Shown here: positions 42,983 to 51,477 of the stretch, piece by piece
How positions within the stretch are numbered: position 1 is the first letter of the stretch
Layout of the letters: each line of letters starts with the position of its first letter
Assembly (NCBI GenBank): GCA_046349355.1
Contig: JAXMCM010000018.1
Coordinates: 274,681 to 338,680, forward strand
DNA: 64,000 nt
Reading direction: 5' to 3'
DNA from: CALKJU01 sp046349355
Lineage (GTDB): Bacteria > Pseudomonadota > Alphaproteobacteria > Geminicoccales > Geminicoccaceae
Position numbers and translations under genes: made by a program
Notes under the pieces: generated by a model
Database searches by the model: none
The model's input: the letters and a program-made list of their open reading frames with translations, nothing else
Told to the model about the DNA's origin: nothing

Positions 42983-43011
42983 TTGACGTTCGGGTGGCGC
43001 CTGCCTAGATG
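42983..43011 (+). promoter_or_regulatory. Promoter candidate for the sphingolipid operon
   Basis: TTGACG (42983-42988), 17 bases, TAGATG (43006-43011), 70 bases before the GTG of the ELM1 fusion gene. It is the only good -35-like box in this divergent gap on the plus strand. Confidence 0.35.
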
Positions 43012-43081
43012 TGGCATGCCTGAGGTTCGATCCTTCCGCCGCCGGAGCTGCCGGCGCGCTCCTGTCTAGCCGAGTACGACC

Positions 43082-45382
43082 GTGGCAAGCGAGAATCCTG
43101 ACGCCTGGCCCTTCTTCCGCGACGATCCCGACTGCGTGGTGCTCGGGGTCCGGCCGGGGGCCGTGGCGTCGGACAAGCCGCCGGTGCGCATCTATCTCGG
43201 CACCGAGGAGGCGCAGTACCGGGCCGAGCGCATCTTCTTCTGGTCGATCGAGAAGGTGCGCGACCCCGGCCGCGTCTACGAAGTCTACCTGATGAAGAAC
43301 GTCGCCGGCTTCGACCGCAAGGGCTGGCGCACCGGGTTCACCAAGTACCGCTTCGCCATCCCCGACTTCGCCGGCCGCCAGGGCCGGGCGATCTACAACG
43401 ACGTCGACCAGATCTACCTGGCCGACCCGGCGCTCTTGTTCGACCTCGACATGGGCAGCCACGGCTACCTGGCGATCTCGGCCGAGGAAACCTCGGTCAT
43501 GCTGATCGACTGTGCCCGCATGGCGCCGCTGTGGAACCGCGACACCGCCAACCGCGAGGGCAAGCACGCGCTGATCAAGAAGCCGGCGCAGACGCCCGGC
43601 CTGTGGGGCCCGTGCGACCCGCACTGGAACGCCCGCGACGTCGAGTACGTCGAGGGGCTGACCAAGTGCCTGCACTACACGCTGCTCCACCAGCAGCCCT
43701 GGCACCCCTTCCCCGGCGGCTACTCGTACCATCCGAACCCCCTGGCCTACATCTGGTACGGGCTCGAGCGCGACGCCGACGCCGCCGGCTACCAGGTGTT
43801 CACGGCCGAGGCGCCGAGCCCCGGCTTCCGCGCCGCCGTCGGCAGCAACCGGGCCGTGCCGGCGCCCGAGCCGCTGCGCGGCGCCGCCCTCACCGCGCTG
43901 CGCGAGGCCGGGGCGGAGACCACCCTGCCGGTGACCGTCGGCGCCGCCACGGGGCCGCATCTCGACCTCGCCGCCCCGCCCGCGTCATGGCCCGAGGGCC
44001 GCTTCGACGCGGTCACGGTCAACGGCGTGTTCGAGCGGCTGCCGCCGGCCGACATCCCCTGGGTGCTGGACGCGGCCTTCGCGCGCAGTGCGAAGCTGGT
44101 CGTCGTCCAGGTCCGCGCCACCGCCGCCGACGGCCTCGGCAGTGCGGAATGGTGGACCAAGCGGGTGCGCGAGGCCGCGGCCCGGCATCCGGGCGTCAGC
44201 TGGCACATCGAGGCGATCCCGCAGGCCGCCGGCGTCGCGGCGCAGACGGTCACCGTGCACCGCACCGCCGATCCCGGCACGCCGCGGGTCTGGGCGCTGC
44301 TCGACGGCGATGCCGGCCATGACGCGCAGGTGCTGAGCCTGGCCTCGGCCCTGGGCTGGCCGTTCGCGCGCAAGCCGCTCGCCTTCAACGGCAAGGCGGC
44401 GCGGCCCAACTTCGTGCTGGGGGCCAGCCTCGACAGCGTCGACAACGGCGAGGCGCTGCTGGCCCCGCCCTTCCCCGACCTGGTCATCGCCTGCGGTGCG
44501 CGCAGCGTGCCGGCGGCGCGCTGGCTGCGCGCGCAGAGCGGCGGGCGGACCCGGCTCGTCCATCTCGGCCAGCCGCGGGCCTCGTTCGAGCTGTTCGACC
44601 TGATCGTGACGACGCCGCAGGAGCGGCTACCGGTGCGGCCCAACGTGCTGCACGTGGCGGCGCCGCTGCTGGCGGCGGGTGCCGGGGCCGGCGCCCCGGT
44701 CGATGCCGGCGACCTGCCGCGGCCGTGGACGGCGCTGCTGGTACCCGGCGACACCGGCTCGTTCGTGCTGGCCGAGGCCAAGGCCAGGGAGCTGGCGCAG
44801 GCGGTGTCGGCCGAGGCGGCCCGGCGCGGCGGGGCGATCCTGCTGGGCCTGGGCCCGGCGGTGACGCCGGCGGCGGCCGCGGCGCTGCGGGCCGGGCTCA
44901 AGCAGCCCTGGCGCGAGCTCGACGCGGCGGTGATGCGCGACTACGAGCGGCGCCGGGCGACGCTGGCGGCGGTCGACGCCGTGGTGGTGACGCCGGGCGA
45001 CCCGCAGCTGCTGGCCGAGGCCTGCCTCGCCGGCCGGCCGGTGGCGCTGTTCGAGCTGCCCAAGTGGTACGATGCCTGGGTGGTGGTGCGGCCGACCCTG
45101 AAGCTGCTGGCGCTGGCCGCCGGCGGCGGCAAGTCCTACCGCGGCACGCCGCTGCAGCAGCACGCGCTGTCGCGCCTGCTCGACGAGGCGACGGCCAAGG
45201 GCTGGGTGTCGCTGCCCAGCGACGTCGAGCGCCTGCATGACGGGCTGATCGCCCGCGGCCTGGTCAGCGTGCTCGGCCGCGACCACGAGGTCGCCAAGCC
45301 CAAGCCGCTCGACGACCTCGCCACCGTGGTGCGCCGGGTGCGCCAGCTGATGACCGAGCGCCCGACCATGGCGGCGTCCTGA
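43082..45382 (+). CDS. Glycosyltransferase-like / ELM1 domain fusion protein
   Basis: 766 residues, apparently three parts. Residues 35-255 resemble a family 8-type nucleotide-sugar transferase: RIYLGTEEAQYRAERIFFWS, then the DxD-like AIYNDVDQIYLADPALLFDL and a VMLIDCARMAPLW strand. Residues 265-400 look like a degenerate methyltransferase-like fold (LPVTVGAATGPHLDL, DAVTVNGVFERLPPADI). From about 401 comes an ELM1 domain (VWALLDGDAGHDAQVLSLA, RPNFVLGASLDSVDNGEALL, LVHLGQPRASFELFDLIV, PLLAAGA), a GT-B-like fold common in alphaproteobacteria and related to the mitochondrial fission factor. It is followed after 11 bases by the hydroxylase gene, so it belongs to the sphingolipid operon and may glycosylate the lipid. 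That role is inference. Confidence 0.75.
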   Translation: MASENPDAWPFFRDDPDCVVLGVRPGAVASDKPPVRIYLGTEEAQYRAERIFFWSIEKVRDPGRVYEVYLMKNVAGFDRKGWRTGFTKYRFAIPDFAGRQGRAIYNDVDQIYLADPALLFDLDMGSHGYLAISAEETSVMLIDCARMAPLWNRDTANREGKHALIKKPAQTPGLWGPCDPHWNARDVEYVEGLTKCLHYTLLHQQPWHPFPGGYSYHPNPLAYIWYGLERDADAAGYQVFTAEAPSPGFRAAVGSNRAVPAPEPLRGAALTALREAGAETTLPVTVGAATGPHLDLAAPPASWPEGRFDAVTVNGVFERLPPADIPWVLDAAFARSAKLVVVQVRATAADGLGSAEWWTKRVREAAARHPGVSWHIEAIPQAAGVAAQTVTVHRTADPGTPRVWALLDGDAGHDAQVLSLASALGWPFARKPLAFNGKAARPNFVLGASLDSVDNGEALLAPPFPDLVIACGARSVPAARWLRAQSGGRTRLVHLGQPRASFELFDLIVTTPQERLPVRPNVLHVAAPLLAAGAGAGAPVDAGDLPRPWTALLVPGDTGSFVLAEAKARELAQAVSAEAARRGGAILLGLGPAVTPAAAAALRAGLKQPWRELDAAVMRDYERRRATLAAVDAVVVTPGDPQLLAEACLAGRPVALFELPKWYDAWVVVRPTLKLLALAAGGGKSYRGTPLQQHALSRLLDEATAKGWVSLPSDVERLHDGLIARGLVSVLGRDHEVAKPKPLDDLATVVRRVRQLMTERPTMAAS

Positions 45383-45393
45383 GGAGCTTCCTG

Positions 45394-46155
45394 ATGCTGC
45401 GCAGCTTCGGCCCGTGGACCGACCGTCGCTACTTCCTCGACAAGATGTCGCTGAAGGATCTCGTCGTCGCGTTCTTCACGCACTACTCGATCCAGGCCTA
45501 CATCCTGATCATCCTGGCGGCCGGGACGGTGTCGGCACTGACCGCCGAATCCTGGCACCGGCCGGTGCTGACGGTGGCGGTGACGCTGGTCCTCTACCCG
45601 CTCATCGAGTACGTGCTGCACCGCTTCGTGCTGCACGGGAAGTTCCTGTTCAAGCACCCCTCCACCGCCAAGCTGTGGAAGCGGATCCACTACGATCACC
45701 ACCAGAACCCGCACGACCTGTCGGTGCTGTTCGGCGCGCTCTACACCACGCTGCCGACCATCGCGCTGATCACGCTGAGCATCGGCGGGCTGGTCGGCGG
45801 GATCTCCGGGGCGGCGGCGTCGCTGGCGACCGGCTGCCTGATCTTCAGCGTCTACGAGTTCGCCCACTGCGTGCAGCACCTGCCGTGGACGCCGAAGAAC
45901 GCCTGGCTGCGCGACATCAAGCGCAACCACCTGGCGCACCACTTCCACAACGAGCAGGGCAATTTCGGGATCACCAGCAGCCTCTGGGACCGGGTGCTGG
46001 GGACCTACTACGCCCAGCCCAAGGACGTGCGGCGCAGCCCGACCGCGCACAATCTCGGCTACACCGCCGAGATGGCCGAGAAGTACCCGTGGGTGGCGGC
46101 GCTGTCGGAGGACGAGGAGACCTACGCAAGGCAGCGGCGCCGCCGGCCGGCATGA
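45394..46155 (+). CDS. Sterol desaturase / fatty acid hydroxylase family protein
   Basis: 253-residue di-iron membrane enzyme. The histidine clusters are complete: LHRFVLH (76-81 region), HYDHHQNPHD (99-108), EFAHCVQH and HLAHHFHNEQGNFG. Several hydrophobic spans lie between them. Family members hydroxylate or desaturate fatty acyl or sphingoid chains. Adjacent to the bCerS-like gene, whose ATG overlaps this stop (ATGA), it probably modifies ceramide or its long-chain base, for example as a C4 or alpha hydroxylase. It lies 11 bases after the ELM1 fusion. Confidence 0.88.
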   Translation: MLRSFGPWTDRRYFLDKMSLKDLVVAFFTHYSIQAYILIILAAGTVSALTAESWHRPVLTVAVTLVLYPLIEYVLHRFVLHGKFLFKHPSTAKLWKRIHYDHHQNPHDLSVLFGALYTTLPTIALITLSIGGLVGGISGAAASLATGCLIFSVYEFAHCVQHLPWTPKNAWLRDIKRNHLAHHFHNEQGNFGITSSLWDRVLGTYYAQPKDVRRSPTAHNLGYTAEMAEKYPWVAALSEDEETYARQRRRRPA

Positions 46156-47300
46156 GCGCGGGCGGACCGCTGCGCGTCGAGCCGGTCGCCGGCAAGGCGC
46201 AGCTCAGGCGCTTCCTCGAGATGCCGGCGGCACTCTACGCCGGCGACCCGCACTGGGTGCAGCCGCTGACCTTCGAGCGGCTCGAGCATCTCGACCCGAA
46301 GAAGAACCCGTCGCTGCAGCACATGGAGCTGCAGCTGTGGACGGCGCTGCGCGGCGACCGCCCGGTCGGGCGGATCAGCGCCCAGGTCAACCGGGCGCAC
46401 CTCGCCCGCCACGGCGACGCCACCGGCCAGTTCGGCTTCCTCGAGGCCGAGGACGACGCCGAGACCTTCGCCGCCCTGCTCGACACCGCCGGCGCCTGGC
46501 TGCGGCAGCGCGGCATGCGCCGCGTCACCGGGCCGTTCACGCTGTCGATCAACGACGAGAGCGGCCTGCTCGTCGCCGGCTTCGACACCCCGCCGTCGAT
46601 GATGATGGGGCACCACCACCGCTACTACGGGCCGCGGCTCGAGGCCCTGGGCTTCGCCAAGGCCAAGGACCTGATCGCCTACGACTTCGACGTCGCCGGC
46701 GACTGGCCGCCCGCCGCCGATGCCATGGTCGACCGCCTGAAGGCGATGCCGGGCGTGCGCATCCGCCCGGTCGACATGAAGCGGCTGGACGACGAGCTGC
46801 AGGTGATGGGCGACGTCTTCAACGACGCCTGGGCCGACAACTGGGGCTTCATCCCGTGGACGCGGGACGAGATCCGCGCCCTCGGGCGCAACATCCGGCC
46901 GCTGGTCAACGTCGACAATTTCGGCATCGGCGAGATCGACGGCGAGGCCGCGGCGATGGTCGTGACCCTGCCCAACATCAACGAGGCGATCCGCGACCTC
47001 GGCGGCCGGCTGCTGCCGTTCGGCATCGTCAAGCTGCTGTGGCGGCTGAAGGTGCAGGGCGTGAAGACCGGACGCATGCCGCTGATGGGCGTGCGCCGGC
47101 GCTACCACGGCAGCCGCAAGGGCGCGGCGCTGGCGCTGGGCATGGTCCGCCACGCCCGCGACGCCGGCCGGCGCAACGGCGTCCGCCGCGCCGAGCTGTC
47201 GTGGATCCTCGAGGACAACAAGGCGGTGCGCGACGTCATCGAGCTGGTCGGCGGCCAGCCCTACAAGACCTACCGGGTCTACGAGAAGGCGCTGGCGTGA
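46152..47300 (+). CDS. bcerS: Bacterial ceramide synthase-like N-acyltransferase (GNAT fold)
   Basis: 382-residue soluble protein resembling the GNAT-type ceramide synthase (bCerS) of Caulobacter. LEMPAALYAGDPHWVQPL, the GPFTLSINDESGLLVAGF block, MMGHHHRYYGPRLEALGF, VFNDAWADNWGFIPWTRDEI and a C-terminal RAELSWILEDNKAVRDVIE acetyltransferase strand-helix are typical. It would N-acylate 3-ketosphinganine (the bacterial order has acylation before reduction). Overlap with the upstream hydroxylase and downstream nucleotidyltransferase genes (ATGA, GTGA) supports one operon. Naming rests on pattern and on context with SPT, CerR-like, ACP and acyl-AMP ligase genes. Confidence 0.75.
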   Translation: MSAGGPLRVEPVAGKAQLRRFLEMPAALYAGDPHWVQPLTFERLEHLDPKKNPSLQHMELQLWTALRGDRPVGRISAQVNRAHLARHGDATGQFGFLEAEDDAETFAALLDTAGAWLRQRGMRRVTGPFTLSINDESGLLVAGFDTPPSMMMGHHHRYYGPRLEALGFAKAKDLIAYDFDVAGDWPPAADAMVDRLKAMPGVRIRPVDMKRLDDELQVMGDVFNDAWADNWGFIPWTRDEIRALGRNIRPLVNVDNFGIGEIDGEAAAMVVTLPNINEAIRDLGGRLLPFGIVKLLWRLKVQGVKTGRMPLMGVRRRYHGSRKGAALALGMVRHARDAGRRNGVRRAELSWILEDNKAVRDVIELVGGQPYKTYRVYEKALA

Positions 47301-48097
47301 GCGGCGGCCCGCGGCGCTTCCGGGCGCTGGTGCTGGCGGGCAGCCGCGGCCCCTCCGACCCGGTGGCGGCGGCCAGCGGCCTCGCCCAGAAATGCCTGGT
47401 GCCGGCGGGCGGCGTGCCGATGCTGGTGCGGGTGCTGGACGCCCTGCTCGCCTGCCCGGAGATCGACGGCGTCGCCGTCACCCTGCAGAACGCGCAGGCG
47501 CTGGCGGCGGAGCCGGCGATCGCCGCCCGGCTGGGCCCGCGGGTCCGGCTGGTCGAGGGCGACGCCACCCCCAGCCTCAGCGTCAGGGCGGCGCTGGCAG
47601 CGATGGGCGAGCCCTTCCCGGTGCTGGTGACGACCGCCGATCACCCGCTGCTGACGCCCGAGATGATCGGCGAGTTCTGCCGCCGCGCCGCGGCCAGCGG
47701 GGCCGACGTCTGCGCCGGGCTGACGGCGTCGGCGGTGCTGCTCGCCGCCTACCCGGAGTCGCGGCGGACCTGGCTGCGCTTCCGCGACGAGCGCTATTCC
47801 GGGGCCAACCTGTTCGCCCTGCTGACGCCCGGGGCGCTGCAGGCGGTGGCGTTCTGGCGGCGGGTCGAGCAGGACCGCAAGCAGCCCTGGCGGATCGCCC
47901 GGGCGTTCGGCGTCGGCTCGCTGCTGGCCTATGCGCTGGGCCTGCTGACGCTCGACGAGGCGCTGCGGCGGGTGTCGCGGGTGCTGGGCTGCGAGGCCAG
48001 GGCGATCGCGCTGCCGTTCGCCGAGGCGGCGATCGACGTCGACAAGCCGGCCGACCTCGAGCTGGTCGAGCGGATCCTCGCGAAGCGCGCGGCATGA
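47297..48097 (+). CDS. MobA-like nucleotidyltransferase
   Basis: 266-residue NTP-transferase. It starts RALVLAGSRGPSDPVAAASG with a lysine soon after (AQKCLVPAGGVPMLVRVLDAL), as in sugar- or cofactor-nucleotide transferases. VTTADHPLLTPEMI supplies the metal-binding Asp, and PFAEAAIDVDKPADLELVE the second. The GTG overlaps the bCerS stop. MobA is the nearest famous relative, but the operon points to activating a lipid headgroup as an NDP derivative. Confidence 0.78.
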   Translation: MSGGPRRFRALVLAGSRGPSDPVAAASGLAQKCLVPAGGVPMLVRVLDALLACPEIDGVAVTLQNAQALAAEPAIAARLGPRVRLVEGDATPSLSVRAALAAMGEPFPVLVTTADHPLLTPEMIGEFCRRAAASGADVCAGLTASAVLLAAYPESRRTWLRFRDERYSGANLFALLTPGALQAVAFWRRVEQDRKQPWRIARAFGVGSLLAYALGLLTLDEALRRVSRVLGCEARAIALPFAEAAIDVDKPADLELVERILAKRAA

Positions 48098-49080
48098 GCG
48101 AGGTCTACCGCCTCGGCCACATCACCGACCTGCACGTGCCGCCGCTGCCGGTGGTGTCGTTCCGGGCGCTGGCCAGCCGGCGCTTCCTCGGCTGGGTGTC
48201 GTGGGAGCGGCGGCGCCACCGGATGCACCTGCGCCAGGTGCTCGACGCGCTGGGCGGCGACCTCGTCCACCAGCACCCCGACCACATCGCCGTCACCGGC
48301 GACCTCACCAACCTCGCCCTGCCGGCCGAGTTCGTGCAGGGGGCGGCCTGGCTGCGCGGGCTCGGCAAGCCGGACGAGGTCACCTTCATCCCCGGCAACC
48401 ACGACGCCTACGTGCCGCCGCGCTGGGAGCGCTCCTGGGCCGAGGTGGCGGCGTTCATGCGCGGCGACGACCGCGCCGAGGCGCCGCGCGAGGAGCACGC
48501 GGTGTTCCCGTTCGTCCGGCAGCGCCCGCCGCTGGCGATCGTCGGGGTGTCGACGGCGGTGCCGAACCCGCCGACCCTGGCCACCGGGCGGATCGGCAGC
48601 GCCCAGCTGCAGCGGCTGCGCCGGGTGCTGGGCGAGCTGCGCGGCGGCGACGCCTGCCGGGTGGTGCTGCTGCACCATCCGCCGGGCTCGGGCATGGCCA
48701 GCTGGCGGCGCCGGCTGACCGACGCGGCGGCGTTCCGCGCGGTGATCCGCGAGCACGGCGCCGACCTCATCCTGTGCGGCCACCAGCACCGCTTCCAGCT
48801 GGCCGAGCTGCCGGGGCCGGACGGGCCGGTGCCGGTGGTCGGCGGGCCGTCGGCCTCGCTGGTCGAGGGCGAGCACGACCGCTACGGCGGCTACCTGATG
48901 CACAGCCTCGCCCGCAGCAACACCGGCTGGCGGATCGAGGTCGAGGCGCGCCGGCTCGACACCCACAGCGGCAAGGTCCGCCACGACTTCACCGTCAGCA
49001 TCGCCCGCGCCGCGCCCGGCGGGCCGCTGGTGATCAGCCGGGACGGGGGCGCTGGCGCGGTGCCGGCGCATCCGCTATGA
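48094..49080 (+). CDS. Metallophosphoesterase
   Basis: 328-residue calcineurin-like phosphoesterase. The metal and catalytic motifs are in order: GHITDLH, AVTGDLTN, IPGNHDAYV, VVLLHHPPG and ILCGHQHRFQ. There is no signal peptide, so it is cytoplasmic. It starts on ATGA with the nucleotidyltransferase stop. In this operon it may remove a phosphate from, or hydrolyse a pyrophosphate in, a lipid intermediate, as LpxH-type enzymes of this superfamily do for lipid A; that is inference. Confidence 0.85.
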   Translation: MSEVYRLGHITDLHVPPLPVVSFRALASRRFLGWVSWERRRHRMHLRQVLDALGGDLVHQHPDHIAVTGDLTNLALPAEFVQGAAWLRGLGKPDEVTFIPGNHDAYVPPRWERSWAEVAAFMRGDDRAEAPREEHAVFPFVRQRPPLAIVGVSTAVPNPPTLATGRIGSAQLQRLRRVLGELRGGDACRVVLLHHPPGSGMASWRRRLTDAAAFRAVIREHGADLILCGHQHRFQLAELPGPDGPVPVVGGPSASLVEGEHDRYGGYLMHSLARSNTGWRIEVEARRLDTHSGKVRHDFTVSIARAAPGGPLVISRDGGAGAVPAHPL

Positions 49081-49150
49081 GGCGCGGCTTGCGCAATGGC
49101 GCGGTCCTGCGCCCGGCCGACGCCGGGCGGAACCGGGTCCCGGTCCCCCC

Positions 49151-50359
49151 ATGGCGGTCCTGAACCGATACATCCTGGCCCAGGTGGCCAAGCCGATGCT
49201 GGCGACGCTGCTGGTGGCGCTGCTGGTGCTGCTGGCCGAGCGCATGCTGCGCGTGGTCGACCTCGTCATCGGCTGGCGCGGCAGCCTGCTCGCCGTGCTC
49301 GAGATGCTGGGCTACCTGGTGCCGCACTACATGGGCCTGGCGCTGCCGGCGGCGTTCTTCATCGGCATCCTGATCGTGGTGTCGCGGATGAGCCGCGAGG
49401 GCGAGCTCGACGCGATGATGGCGGCCGGCTCGGGCCTGCCGCAGCTGGTCCGGCCGCTGGCGCTGGCGTCGCTGCTGATCGCGGTCGCCAACCTCGCCCT
49501 GATCGGCTTCCTGCAGCCCTACAGCCGCTACGCCTACCGGGCGACGGTGCAGGCGGTGACCAACGCCTCGTTCCTGACGCTGATGCGCGAGGGGGTGTTC
49601 ACCACGGTCGAGCGGACCACCGCCATGGTCCAGACCGCCTCGCCCGACCGGCGCGACTTCACCCACGTCTTCATCTACTCGCAGGCCACCAACGGCGACG
49701 AGGTGGCGATCACCGCCGAGCACGGCCGGCTGCGCGACGTCTCGGCGACGCGCCAGCTGACCATCGACATGACGCACGGCGTGCAGCAGGTGGTGCCGGC
49801 CGAGCGGCCGCAGGAGTCCGACCCGGTGCCGGCGGCGCTGACCATGCGCTTCGGCACCTTCGAGACGACCATCGGCGACCGCCGCGGCGAGGAGCTGGCG
49901 CCGCGCGGCGAGGACGAGCGCGAGCTGACCCTGCCCGAGCTGGTGGCGCTGCGCGACACCCCGCCCGAGGGCGTCGAGCCGCACGAGATCGACGCCGAGC
50001 TGTGGGGCCGCGTCGTCCGCATCCTGTCGATCCCGGTGCTGCCGTTCCTCGCCGTGCCGCTGGCGCGCGGCCGGCGGCGCTCGCAGCGCTCCTACGGCCT
50101 GGCCCTCGGGCTGGCCGCGCTGATCGCCTACAACCAGGTCATCGGCTTCGGCGAATCGGTGGTCGACGACGGCCAGGCCGGGGCCCTGCTGGCGCTCGGC
50201 GTACCCTACGTCCTGTTCGTGCTGCTGGCCGGCTGGATCTTCGTCCGCGCGGCCTTCCGGGTGCCCAGGGCCTCGGGCAGCGGCATGCTGGACGCGGCCT
50301 TCGAGCGGCTGGCGGCGCTGCTGCCGGCTCCCCTGCGCCGGGCGCTGGGCGCGTCATGA
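49151..50359 (+). CDS. lptF: LPS export permease LptF-like protein
   Basis: 402 residues. Three hydrophobic spans at the N-terminus (LNRYILAQVAKPMLATLLVA, YLVPHYMGLALPAAFFIGIL, LVRPLALASLLIAVANLALI), a large periplasmic beta-jellyroll domain (about 120-280) and three C-terminal spans fit the YjgP/YjgQ family. RMSREGELDAMMAAG is the usual LptB-coupling helix region. LptF and LptG with LptB extract lipid from the inner membrane. It begins 70 bases after the phosphoesterase. Confidence 0.85.
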   Translation: MAVLNRYILAQVAKPMLATLLVALLVLLAERMLRVVDLVIGWRGSLLAVLEMLGYLVPHYMGLALPAAFFIGILIVVSRMSREGELDAMMAAGSGLPQLVRPLALASLLIAVANLALIGFLQPYSRYAYRATVQAVTNASFLTLMREGVFTTVERTTAMVQTASPDRRDFTHVFIYSQATNGDEVAITAEHGRLRDVSATRQLTIDMTHGVQQVVPAERPQESDPVPAALTMRFGTFETTIGDRRGEELAPRGEDERELTLPELVALRDTPPEGVEPHEIDAELWGRVVRILSIPVLPFLAVPLARGRRRSQRSYGLALGLAALIAYNQVIGFGESVVDDGQAGALLALGVPYVLFVLLAGWIFVRAAFRVPRASGSGMLDAAFERLAALLPAPLRRALGAS

Positions 50360-51477
50360 GCGTGCTCGCCCGCTACCTCGGCAAGATGTTCCTCGTCCGC
50401 TTCACCGTGGTGATCCTCGCGGTGGCCGGCTTCGCCTTGCTGTTCGACCTGCTCGAGAACGGCGACAGCGTCGCCCGCGCCGCCGGCGACCGGAGCTTCC
50501 CGCTGCTGCAGTACGCCCTGCTGCGGCTGCCCTCGATCCTCTCGGAGATGGTGCCGCTGACCGCCCTGGTCGGCGGCATCCTCACCGTCGGCGACCTGTT
50601 GCGCCACCGCGAGCTGGTGATCATGTGGGACGGCGGCGTCTCGCCGCTGGGCCTGATCGTCCGGCTGCTGCCGGTGGGGCTGCTGCTGATCGGGCTGAAG
50701 CTGACGGTCGACGACGTGGTGGTGCCGTGGACCAGCGGCGAGCTGCGCGCCTGGGCGGTCGGCGACTACCGCCGCTCGAGCATCGTCGGCGGCGCCGCCG
50801 ACGCGATCTGGCTGCGCAGCGGCGACGACGTCGTCCGCATCCCGCGCGATTCCGCGGTGCGCCAGCGGGTCGACGAGATCACCATCTTCCGCCGCAGCCC
50901 CGACGGCCTGCTGACCGAGCGCATCGACGCCGAGCGGGCCCGGCCCGACAAGGACGGCTGGATGCTGGGCGACGTCACCCGCCGCGTCGTCGGCAGCCGC
51001 CAGCCCGAGCATCTCGACCGGCTGCACTGGCAGGGCACCATCGACCTGCCGAGCATCGCGCTGCTGGCCCGCGACCCGCGCGAGCTGTCGCTGACCCAGC
51101 TCAGCGGGATCATCGCCAACAACGCCTTCGCCATCCGCTCGATCGATCCGTACACGACCTGGCTCAACGTCCGCCTGGCCAATGCGGTGGTGCCGTTCCT
51201 GCTGGTGGTGCTGGCCTTCGCCCTGGCCGGACGGTTCAGCCGGACCGGCACCATCGCGCCGATCTTCATCCGCGGCATCGCCATCGGCTTCACCTTCCAC
51301 GTCATGGAGGGCGTCGTCGTGGCGCTGGGCGAGGTCGGCCTGGTGTCGCCGCGCATCGCCGCCTGGGGGCTGCCGCTCGGCCTCGCCATCGCCGTGCTGC
51401 TGCCGCCGGTGATCGCCGAGCTGCGCCAGCGCGGCTCGGTGCGCCGCCTGCCGGCCGGGGGACCGCGCCCGGCGTGA
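50356..51477 (+). CDS. lptG: LPS export permease LptG-like protein
   Basis: 373 residues with the same YjgP/YjgQ architecture. It opens LARYLGKMFLVRFTVVILA, with GDLLRHRELVIMWDGGVSP as the coupling helix, a periplasmic domain (about 125-255) and C-terminal spans ending before ELRQRGSVRRL. Its ATG overlaps the lptF stop (ATGA), and its own stop overlaps the GTG of the lipid kinase gene. That tight coupling to sphingolipid genes suggests this pair moves sphingolipids. It could still be the only, LPS-dedicated, LptFG of the genome. Confidence 0.85.
   Translation: MSVLARYLGKMFLVRFTVVILAVAGFALLFDLLENGDSVARAAGDRSFPLLQYALLRLPSILSEMVPLTALVGGILTVGDLLRHRELVIMWDGGVSPLGLIVRLLPVGLLLIGLKLTVDDVVVPWTSGELRAWAVGDYRRSSIVGGAADAIWLRSGDDVVRIPRDSAVRQRVDEITIFRRSPDGLLTERIDAERARPDKDGWMLGDVTRRVVGSRQPEHLDRLHWQGTIDLPSIALLARDPRELSLTQLSGIIANNAFAIRSIDPYTTWLNVRLANAVVPFLLVVLAFALAGRFSRTGTIAPIFIRGIAIGFTFHVMEGVVVALGEVGLVSPRIAAWGLPLGLAIAVLLPPVIAELRQRGSVRRLPAGGPRPA

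Noticed and set aside
46152..47300. Plain housekeeping GNAT acetyltransferase
   Set aside because: Length, the NDESGLLVAGF block and the ceramide gene neighbours fit bCerS better than small-molecule acetyltransferases.
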